From Anagrus nilaparvatae (Eukaryota > Arthropoda > Insecta > Hymenoptera > Mymaridae): a DNA stretch of 64,000 nucleotides. The notes beneath the pieces are model-generated. The model ran no database searches. It was not told where the DNA came from and saw only the letters and a program-made list of their open reading frames with translations. A program made the position numbers and the translations under genes. Positions 43,560 to 53,857 of the stretch are shown here, piece after piece; position 1 is the stretch's first letter; every line of letters starts with the position of its first letter. The stretch is from contig JAKSXM010000007.1 of NCBI GenBank assembly GCA_022575985.1, positions 68,726,501 through 68,790,500 of the forward strand, written 5' to 3'.

Positions 43560-46310
43560 CACTACCCTAGTTAAAAGAAACCATTGAAAACGATAGAAAC
43601 TCAATAGTTTCGAATCGTAATTTTTCACATTTAAATTTACAATTGAAAACGATAGAGAAAAAATTAAATAATATAACTCCAATCGTTTTGAATAGTACAG
43701 AAAGATAATTAGATATTATTGGCTATATTATCAATCGTTACCAATGGTAATAGAAATTATTTTTTAATTATGACTAAAAATTCAATGGTTTTCAATCGTG
43801 AAGTCAAAAATATACCCAAAACTAGCTAAAATTTTCAATCGTTATCAATCGGAAAGTAAAAACATTGTAAAAATAAGCTAAAAAATTCTATCGTTTTCAA
43901 TGGGAGAGTTATTTTTATCAATAATCTGGGTCAAAATTTCTATCGTTTTCAATCGTAAAGCATAAAATATTGCAAAGCTTAGCTAAAAAACTCTATCGTT
44001 TTCAATGGGAAAGTTATTTTTATCAAAAATCTAGCTCAAAATTTCTATCATTTTCAATCGGAAAGCAAAAAATAATGCAAAGCTTAGCTTAAATATTCAA
44101 TCGTTTTCAATGGTAAACTTATTTTTATGAAAAATCTAGCTCGAAATTTCTATCGTTTTCAATCGGAAAGCATAAAATATTGCAAATTTTAGCTAAAAAA
44201 CTCTATCGTTTTCAATGGGAAAGTTATTTTTATCAAAAATCTAGCTCGAAATTTCTATCGTTTTCAATCGGAAAGCTTAAAATATTGCAAATTTTAGCTA
44301 TAAAACTCTATCGTTTTCAATGGGAAAGTTATTTTTATCAAAAATCTAGCTCAAAATTTCTATCGTTTTCAATCGGAAAGCAAAAAATAATGCAAAGCTA
44401 AGCTTAAAAATTCATTCGTTTCCAATGGTAAACTTATTTTTATCAAAAATCTAGCTCGAAATTTCTATCGCTTTCAATCGGAAAGCATAAAAAATTGTAA
44501 AAATAAGCTAAAAAATTCAATCGATTCCAATGGTAAACTTATTTTTATCAAAAATCTAGCTCGAAATTTCTATCGTTTTCAATCAGAAAGCATAAAATAT
44601 TGTAAAAATAAGCTAAAAAATTCTATCGTTTTCAATGGTAAACTTATTTTTATCAAAAATCTAGCTCGAAATTTCTATCGTTTTCAATCGGAAAGCATAA
44701 AATATTGCAAATTTTAGCTAAAAAACTCTATCGTTTTCAATGGGAAAGTTATTTTTATCAAAAATCTAGCTCAAAATTTCTATCGTTTTCAATCGGAAAG
44801 CAAAAAATAATGCAAAGCTAAGCTTAAAAATTCAATCGTTTCCAATGGTAAACTTATTTTTATCAAAAATCTAGCTCGAAATTTCTATCGCTTTCAATCG
44901 GAAAGCATAAAAAATTGTAAAAATAAGCTAAAAAATTCAATCGATTCCAATGGTAAACTTATTTTTATCAAAAATCTAGCTCGAAATTTCTATCGTTTTC
45001 AATCAGAAAGCATAAAATATTGTAAAAATAAGCTAAAAAATTCTATCGTTTTCAATGGTAAACTTATTTTTATCAAAAATCTAGCTCGAAATTTCTATCG
45101 TTTTCAATCGGAAAGCATAAAATATTGCAAATTTTAGCTAAAAAACTCTATCGTTTTCAATGGGAAAGTTATTTTTATCAAAAATCTAGCTCAAAATTTC
45201 TATCGTTTTCAATCGGAAAGCTTAAAATATTGCAAATTTTAGCTAAAAAACTCTATCGTTTTCAATGGGAAAGTTATTTTTATCAAAAATCTAGCTCAAA
45301 ATTTCTATCGTTTTCAATCGGAAAGCTTAAAATATTGCAAATTTTAGCTAAAAAACTCTATTGTTTTCATTGGGAAAGTTATTTTTATCAAAAATCTAGC
45401 TCAAAATTTCTATCGTTTTCAATCGGAAAGCAAAAAATAATGCAAAGCTAAGCTTAAAAATTCAATCGTTTCCAATGGTAAACTTATTTTTATCAAAAAT
45501 CTAGCTCGAAATTTCTATCGTTTTCAATCGCAAAGCATAAAATATTGTAAAAATAAGCTAAAAAATTCAATCGTTTTCAATGGTAAACTTATTTTTATCA
45601 AAAATCTAGCTCGAAATTTCTATCGTTTTCAATCGGAAAGCATAAAATATTGTAAATTTTAGCTAAAAAACTCAATCGTTTTCAATGGGAAAGTTATTTT
45701 TATCAAAAATCTAGCTCAAAATTTCTATCGTTTTCAATCGGAAAGCTTAAAATATTGCAAATTTTAGCTAAAAAACTCTATTGTTTTCAATGGGAAAGTT
45801 ATTTTTATCAAAAATCTAGCTCAAAATTTCTATCGTTTTCAATCGGAAAGCAAAAAATAATGCAAAGCTAAGCTTTAAAATTTAATCGTTTCCAATGGTA
45901 AACTTATTTTTATCAAAAATCTAGCTCGAAATTTCTATCGTTTTCAATCGAAAAGCATAAAAAATTGTAAAAATAAGCTAAAAAATTCAATCGTTTCCAA
46001 TGGTAAACTTATTTTTATCAAAAATCTAGCTCGAAATTTCTATCGTTTTCAATCGCAAAGCATAAAATATTGTAAAAATAAGCTAAAAAATTCAATCGTT
46101 TTCAATGGTAAACTTATTTTTATCAAAAATCTAGCTCGAAATTTCTATCGTTTTCAATCGCAAAGCATAAAATATTGTAAAAATAAGCTAAAAAATTCAA
46201 TCGTTTTCAATGGCAAAGTTATTTTTATCAAAAATTTAGCTCGAATTTTCTATCGTTTTCAATCGGAAAGCATAAAATATTGCAAAGCTTAGCTAAAAAA
46301 CTCTATCGTT
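43560..46310 (+). repeat. 105-bp tandem array, about 26 copies (left outer layer)
   Basis: Each unit has two half-units, TATCGTTTTCAATCGGAAAG and TATCGTTTTCAATGGGAAAG, separated by TTTTAGCTAAAAAACTC and TTTTTATCAAAAATCTAGC. A four-unit block is duplicated: 44401-44700 recurs at 44821-45120, offset 420 bp, with only one difference noticed. Frames such as 44180-44401 and 45125-45451 reflect the 35-codon period and are not called. Confidence 0.95.
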
Positions 46311-46319
46311 TTTATACTC

Positions 46320-48165
46320 CAGTCAAAATACGGGAGGGGGGGGGGTTGTATTTTCACTGACGAACACGAGATTTGCTCTACTATAGGTTTTTTGGGTCGC
46401 TGAACACGAAAACCGGGGTCATTTGACAGAGAAATTGGGGCTTCACCCTTAAATTTGCAAAAACTACCCCAAAAAGGGGTTTTTTTTACATATTTGCAAT
46501 TTGACCGCTCAGATTGGCACCATACGGGTTTTTTGGGTCGTTTATCAAGAATTTCGACTCCTTTTTCATAAATAATCAATAGTTCACCCCTAAATTAGCT
46601 AAAACTACCCCCCCCCCCCCCCCCAAGGAGGTGTTTTTGCTATTTTCGCACTTTGACCATCCAGGATATGTTCATATGGATTTTTCGGGTCGCTGATCAA
46701 GAATTTTGACTTATTTTTCATAAATAATCAATATTTCACCCCTAAATTGGCTAAAAATCCCCCCCCAAGGGGGTGTTTTGCTATTTTACCACTTTGAGCA
46801 TCCAGGATGTGTTCATATAGGTTTTTTGGGTCGCTAATCAAGAGTTTTGACTCCTTTTTCACAAATAATCAATATTTCACCCCTAAATTGGCTAAAAATC
46901 CCCCCCCCCAGGGGGTGTATTGCTATTTTAGCACTTTGAGCATCCAGGATGTGTTCATATAGGTTTTTTGGGTCGCTAATCAAGAGTTTCGACTCCTTTT
47001 TCACAAATAATCAATATTTCACCCCTAAATTGGCTAAAAATCCCCCCCCAAGGGGGTGTTTTGCTATTTTACCACTTTGAGCATCCAGGATGTGTTCATA
47101 TAGGTTTTTTGGGTCGCTAATCAAGAGTTTCGACTCCTTTTTCACAAATAATCAATATTTCACCCCTAAATTGGCTAAAACTACCCCCCCCCCCCCCCAA
47201 GGAGGTGTTTTTGCTATTTTCGCACTTTGACCATCCAGGATATGTTCATATGGATTTTTCGGGTCGCTGATCAAGAATTTTGACTTATTTTTCATAAATA
47301 ATCAATATTTCACCCCTAAATTGGCTAAAAATCCCCCCCCAAGGGGGTGTTTTGCTATTTTACCACTTTGAGCATCCAGGATGTGTTCATATAGGTTTTT
47401 TGGGTCGCTAATCAAGAGTTTTGACTCCTTTTTCACAAATAATCAATATTTCACCCCTAAATTGGCTAAAAATCCCCCCCCCCCAGGGGGTGTATTGCTA
47501 TTTTAGCACTTTGAGCATCCAGGATGTGTTCATATAGGTTTTTTGGGTCGCTAATCAAGAGTTTCGACTCCTTTTTCACAAATAATCAATATTTCACCTC
47601 TAAATTGGCTAAAAATCCCCCCCCAAGGGGGTGTTTTGCTATTTTACCACTTTGAGCATCCAGGATGTGTTCATATAGGTTTTTTGGGTCGCTAATCAAG
47701 AGTTTCGACTCCTTTTTCACAAATAATCAATATTTCACCCCTAAATTGGCTAAAAATCCCCCCCCAAGGGGGTGTTTTGCTATTTTACCACTTTGAGCAT
47801 CCAGGAAATATCCATATATGTTTTTTGGGTCGCTAGTCAAGAATTTCGATTCCATTTTCACAAATAATCAATATTTCATCCCTAAATTGACTAAAACTCC
47901 CCCCCCAAGGGGGTTTTTTGCTATTTTCGCACTTTGAGCATCCAGGATATGTTCATATGGATTTTTCGGGTGCTGATCAAGAATTTTGACTTATTTTTCA
48001 TAAATAATCAATATTTCACCCCTAAATTGGCTAAAACTCGCCCCCAAGGGGGTGTATTGCTATTTTAGCACTTTGAGCATCCAGGATGTGTTCATATAGG
48101 TTTTTTGGGTCGCTAATCAAGAGTTTCGACTCCTTTTTCACAAATAATCAATATTTCACCCCTAA
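46320..48165 (+). repeat. ~140-bp box array, about 13 copies (left second layer)
   Basis: Each unit has GGTTTTTTGGGTCGCTAATC (first copy GCTGAACACGAAAACC), then TTTCACCCCTAAATTGGCT, a C run next to AAGGGGGTG (a hairpin), TTTTGCTATTTTACCAC and CATCCAGGATGTGTTCATAT. The length of the C run varies from copy to copy. A block of several units from about 46605 recurs near 47186. Confidence 0.95.
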
Positions 48166-48655
48166 GAGTGTATCTGAGGGTTTTAGGGTGTGCAAAAACC
48201 GAATCTGAAACTCAAATTTCGAAATTCCAAATGGCGGACTCAACATTGGCCAATTTTAGATATTTTTAAAAATAGAAACAAAAGTTTTAAAAAAAGTACC
48301 CTGGGGTTTTCGGGAGTGCTAAAACTGAATCTGGAAATAAAATTTCGAAATTCATAATGGCAGACTCATAATTGGCCAATTATTGAAAAAATTTATTATA
48401 ACACATAAACATTTATAAACTGCATTACGCACATAAAGAATCAGGATTGAATACTCATATTTCTGTGACAAGATCAGACTTAGACCATGCACTGATAATC
48501 AACAATGCTGTTGAAGCATCATCTTTAAGGTATCTTCTTTTTAGTTGATCAGTTAAGGCTGCGTTTCAAAAAAGGCGTTATACAGCTACGGACGTAGCCT
48601 GCAGTGACAGCTTATCTCTAGTCATTGCTTCCAGTTCGAAGTATGCTTGTTCATG
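48166..48655 (+). repeat. Unique arm, left (third layer)
   Basis: Begins with two related ~127-bp units (AACCGAATCTGAAACTC and AAACTGAATCTGGAAATAA, each followed by a TTGGCCAATT string), then single-copy sequence to GAAGTATGCTTGTTCATG. It is matched as reverse complement by 52060-52556 over its whole length with few differences. Confidence 0.85.
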
Positions 48656-51066
48656 TATAAGTTACCTACATGTTAGACGTTATACCTACAATAACCTACC
48701 CACACGTTAGATCTTAAACCTACAATAACCTACCTACAGGATAATCGTTGAACCTATTTTAACCTACCTATACGTTAGACTTTAAACCTACTATAACCTA
48801 CCTACACGTTAGACTTTAAACCTATAATAACCTACCTACACGTTAGACGTTAAACCAACAATAACCTACCTACACCTTAGATCTCACACCTAAAATAACC
48901 TACCTACAGCTTAGTCGTTGAACCTATTTTAACCTACCTACACGTTAGACCTTAAACCTACAATAACCTACCTACACGTTAGACCTTAAACCTACAGTAG
49001 CCTACTTACACGTTAGACGTTAAACATACTATAACCTACCTACACATTAGACTTTGAACCTGCAATAACCTACATACACGTTAGACGTTAAACCAACAAT
49101 AACCTACCTACACCTTAGATCTCACACCTAAAATAACCTACCTACAGCTTAGTCGTTGAACCTATTTTAACCTACCTACACGTTAGACCTTAAACCTACA
49201 ATAACCTACCTACACGTTAGACCTTAAACCTACAGTAGCCTACTTACACGTTAGACGTTAAACATACTATAACCTACCTACACATTAGACTTTGAACCTG
49301 CAATAACCTACATACACGTTAAACGTTAAACCTACAATAACCTACCTACTCGTTAGACGTTAAACCTAAAATAACCTACTTACCTACCAACCTACTAACC
49401 TACCAACACGTTAGACTTTAAACCTAAAATAACCTACTTACACGTTAGACGTTAAGCCTACTATAACCTACCTACACGTTAGACCTAAAACCTATAATAA
49501 CCTACCTACAGTATAGTCGTTGAACCTATTCTAACCTACCTACATGTTAGACGTGAAGCCTACAATAACCTACCTACACGTTAGACCTTAAACCTATAAT
49601 AACCTACCTACAGGATAGTCGTTGAACCTATTTTAACCTACCTACACGTTAGACCTTAAACCTACAGTAGCCTACTTACACGTTAGGCGCTAAACCTACT
49701 ATAACCTACCTACACGTTAGACCTAAAACCTATAATAACCTACCTACAGTATAGTCGTTGAACCTATTCTAACCTACCTACATGTTAGACGTGAAGCCTA
49801 CAATAACCTACCTACACGTTAGACCTTAAACCTATAATAACCTACCTACAGGATAGTCGTTGAACCTATTTTAACCTACCTACACGTTAGACCTTAAACC
49901 TACAGTAGCCTACTTACACGTTAGGCGCTAAACCTACTATAACCTACCTACACGTTAGACTTTGAAACTGCAATAACCTACATGCACGTTAAACGTTAAA
50001 CCTACAATAACCTACCTACATGTTAGACGTTAAACCTAAAATAACCTACCTACACGTTAGACGTTAAATCTACTATAACCTACCTACACGTTAGACTTTA
50101 AACCTATAATAACCTACCTACCGGATAGTCGTTGAACCTATTTTAACCTACCTACACGTTAGACCTTAAACCTACAGTAGCCTACTTACACGTTAGGCGC
50201 TAAACCTACTATAACCTACCTACACGTTAGATCTTAAACCTACAATAACCTACCTACAGGATAATTATTGAACCTATTTTAACCTACCTATACGTTAGAC
50301 TTTAAACCTAATATAACCTACCTACACGTTAGACTTTAAACCTACAATAACCTACCTACACGTTAGACGTTAAACCTGCAATAACCTACCTACACGATAG
50401 ATCTAACACCTAAAATAACCTACCTACCGGATAGTCGTTGAACATATTTTAATCTACCTACACGTTAGACCTTAAACCTACAGTAGCCAACTTACACGTT
50501 AGGCGTTAAACCTACTATAACCTACCTACACGTTAGACTTTGAACCTGCAATAACCTACATACACATTAAACGTTAAACCTACAATAACATACCTACATG
50601 TTAGACGTTAAACCTAAAATAACCTACTTACACGTTAGACGTTAAACCTACTATAACCTACCTACACGTAAAACTTTAATCTTACAATAACCTACCTACA
50701 CGTTAGATCTTAAACCTAAAATAACCTACCTACACGTTAGACGTTAAATCTACTAGAACCTACCATCACGTTAGACGTTAAACCTACTATAACCTACCTA
50801 CACGTAAGACTTTAATCTTACAATAACCTACCTACACATTAGATCTTATACCTAAAATAACCTACCTACACGTTAGACGTTAAATCTACTATAACCTACC
50901 TACACTTTAGACTTTAAACCTACAATAACCTACCTACACGTTAGACTTTAAACCTGCAATAACCTACCTACACGTTAGACGTTAAACCTACTCTAACCTA
51001 CCTTCACGTTGGACGTTACTCCTGCAATAATTTACCTACTTGTCACACATGAAACCTACTATAACC
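48655..51066 (+). repeat. 34-bp tandem array, about 70 copies (left inner layer)
   Basis: Typical units read CACGTTAGACGTTAAACCTA then CAATAACCTACCTA. Blocks of seven units recur (for example 48843 on and 49081 on, offset about 238 bp), so there is higher-order structure. There are no spacers and no coding sequence; it does not match the insect telomere repeat. Confidence 0.95.
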
Positions 51067-51069
51067 TAC

Positions 51070-52060
51070 CTAGGTTATAGTAGGTTTAAACTTTAACTTG
51101 TAGGTAGGTTACTGTAGGATTAAAGTCTAACGTGTAGGTAGGTTATAGTAGGTTTAACGTCTAACGTGTAGGTAGGTTATAATAAGTTCAACGACTATGC
51201 TGTAGGTAGGTTATTATAGGTTTAAGGTCTAACGTGTAGGTAGGTTATAGTAGGTTTAACGTCTAACGTGTAAGTAGGTTATTTTTGGTTTAACGTCTAA
51301 TGAGTAGGTAGGTTATAGTAGGTTTAACGTTTAACGTGTATGTAGGTTATTGCAGGTTCAAAGTCTATTGTGTAGGTAGGTTATAGTAGGTTTATCGTCT
51401 AACGTGTAAGTAGGCTACTGTAGGTTTAAGGTCTAACGTGTAGGTAGGTTATTGTAGGTTTAAGGTCTAACGTGTAGGTAGGTTATAATAGGTTCAACGA
51501 CTATACTGTAGGTAGGTTATTATAGGTTTAAGGTCTAACGTGTAGGTTGGTTATAGTAGGTTTAACGTCTAACGTGTAAATAGGTTATTTTAGGTTTAAC
51601 GTCTAACGAGTAGGTAGGTTATTGTAGGTTTAACGTTTAACGTGTATGTAGGTTATTGCAGGTTCAAAGTCTAATGTGTAGGTAGGTTATAGTAGTTTTA
51701 ACGTCTAACGTGTAAGTAGGCTACTGTAGGTTTAAGGTCTAACGTGTAGGTAGGTTATTGTAGGTTTAAGGTCTAACGTGTAGGTAGGTTAAAATAGGTT
51801 CAACGACTATGCTGTAGGTAGGTTCTTTTAGGTGTGAGATCTAACGTGTAGGTAGGTTATTGTAGGTTTAACTTCTAACGTGTAGGTAGGTTATTATAGG
51901 TTTAAAGTCTAACGTGTAGGTAGGTTATAGTAGGTTTAAAGTCTAACGTATAGGTAGGTTAAAATAGGTTCAACGATTATCCTGTAGGTAGGTTATTGTA
52001 GGTTTAAGATCTAACTTGTGGGTAGGTTATTGTTGGTATAACGTCTAACGTGTATGTAAC
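51070..52060 (-). repeat. 34-bp tandem array, about 29 copies (right inner layer, inverted)
   Basis: Units read GTAGGTAGGTTATTGTAGG then TTTAACGTCTAACGT. This is the mirror of the left array, with less than half the copies. Confidence 0.95.
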
Positions 52061-52556
52061 TTATACATGAAAAAGCATACTTCGAACTGGAAGCAATGAC
52101 TAGAGATAAGCTGTCACTGCAGGCTACGTCCGTAGCTTTATAACGCCTTTTTTCAAACGCAGCCTTTACTGATCAACTAAAAAGAAGATACCTTAAAGAT
52201 GATGCTTCAACAGCATTGTTGATTATCAGTGCATGGTCTAAATCTGATCTTGTCACAGAAATATGAGTATACAATCCTGATTCTTTATGTGCGTAATGCA
52301 GTTTATAAATGTTTATGTGTTATAATAAATTTTTTCAATAATTGGCCAATTATGAGTCTGCCATTGTGAATTTCGAAATTTTAGTTCCAGATTCAGTTTT
52401 AGCACTCCCGAAAACCCCAGGGTCCTTTTTTTAAAACTTTTGTTTCTATTTTTAAAAATATCGAAAATTGGCCAATGTTGAGTCCGCCATTTGGAATTTC
52501 GAAATTTGAGTTTCAGATTCGGTTTTTGCACACCCTAAAACCCTCAGATACAATCT
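52060..52556 (-). repeat. Unique arm, right (third layer, inverted)
   Basis: Reverse complement of 48166-48655, including CATACTTCGAACTGGAAGC and GTTTTTGCACACCCTAAAAC. It is followed by about 95 bp (52557-52650) of T-rich sequence absent from the left side. Confidence 0.85.
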
Positions 52557-52649
52557 TAAAACCTTTTTTTTTAATTTTTTTTTTTTTTGGTAGAAGTACG
52601 CAGTAATTACTTTCCAAAGCTTGTTGAGAGCGCATTATGTAGATTATTT

Positions 52650-53058
52650 GTGAAAAAGGAGTCGAAACTCTTGATTAGCGACCCAAAAAACCTATATGAA
52701 CACATCCTGGATGCTCAAAGTGGTAAAATAGCAAAACACCCCCTTGGGGGGATTTTTAGCAAATTTAGGGGTGAAATATTGATTATTTATGAAAATTAAG
52801 TCAAAATTCTTGATCAGCGACCCGAAAAATCCATATGAAAATATCCTGGATGCTCAAAGTGCGAAAATAGCAAAACACCCCCTTGGGGGGGGGGAGTTTT
52901 AGCCAATTTAGGGATGAAATATTGATTATTTGTGAAAATGAAATCGAAATTCTCGATTAGCGACCCAAAAAACCTTTATGGATATTTCCTGGATGCTCAA
53001 AGTGGTAAAATAGCAAAACACCCCCTTGGGGGGGGGGATTTTTAGCCAATTTAGGGGT
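52650..53058 (-). repeat. ~140-bp box array, right arm, part 1
   Basis: Three inverted units before the retrotransposon. The array resumes at 60407 after the insertion. Confidence 0.9.
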
Positions 53059-53059
53059 T

Positions 53060-53423
53060 TGTTTTTGAAGGATTTATTGGCAAAATGAGGAATTAATAAA
53101 TGAATTAAAACACTGGTTTTTAACTTTCACTTAACTTGGCTTTTATTATAAAACGTTATAGAATTATTCAACAATTAAAGACGCACATATAGTTAATCAA
53201 AACGCTACCGGCACGTCCGTTCGGTACGAGAGCTCGAACGGGAAGGAAGGCAAAAACGGAGCCGGTGTTGCCACGCGCGCATCGTTTACATATACATACT
53301 CATACGCATTCCGACACTGTAAATCTCTTTTTAGCAGAGGCAATCGCGGGAAAATCAGACGATTTAAAAACATTAATAAACTATATAATAAATAAATAAA
53401 AATGTTAGGTTTTAACACTAACA
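53060..53423 (-). repeat. 3' LTR of the Pao/BEL element
   Basis: 364 bp. On the minus strand it starts TGTTAGTGTTAAAACC and ends CCTTCAAAAACA. It is identical to 60043-60406 as far as I could read, including the GC-rich CGCTACCGGCACGTCCG patch. AATAAA (minus strand, near 53070) could serve as the poly(A) signal. Confidence 0.95.
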
Positions 53424-53437
53424 TACCACCTGCCTCG
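53424..53437 (-). promoter_or_regulatory. Polypurine tract of the Pao/BEL element
   Basis: The minus strand reads CGAGGCAGGTGGTA directly before the 3' LTR, the expected site for plus-strand DNA priming. A second GGCAGGTGGTAA lies at about 53810-53821, just after the pol stop. Confidence 0.6.
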
Positions 53438-53857
53438 CTATAGCGACATTTACAATGTCAGAATGGTGTTAATTACATACATAAATTTTATAAAATTTTA
53501 AAAACATATTAATAGATCATGCTAACTATGTAATTTTAAAAGATTTTTATCCGTTCAAACAAAAAGATATTAATATTTAGTAAGCGAATAAAATATTTAC
53601 AATATAATAAATTTAAAAAATCAAAAGCTAGTTAATTAAAAGACATTTACAATATAATAAATATTTAAAAAATCAAAAGTTAATTAATTGAATAAAGTTA
53701 AATATTAAATTGAAATCTTTTGTAAAATTTGATCAAGATGCGATTTGAAACAACATAACTAATACAATATTTACAAATATAAAAATTTTTATTATTATTT
53801 TTTTTTGCGTTACCACCTGCCATGAGAAATAGTTTCAGATTAATTTATTTACAATTT

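Noticed and set aside
44180..45451. Open frames repeating a 35-residue unit in the 105-bp array
   Set aside because: 105 is divisible by three, so any stop-free phase stays open through many copies. The mirrored array at 62938-63195 gives the same frame in reverse. No start context, no family, variable termination.
48655..52060. CRISPR-like array
   Set aside because: Units are contiguous with no unique spacers and the genome is eukaryotic; it is a satellite-type tandem repeat.
48655..52060. Telomere-type repeat
   Set aside because: The TAACCTACC strings superficially recall the insect TTAGG repeat, but the unit is 34 bp and contains no run of TTAGG.
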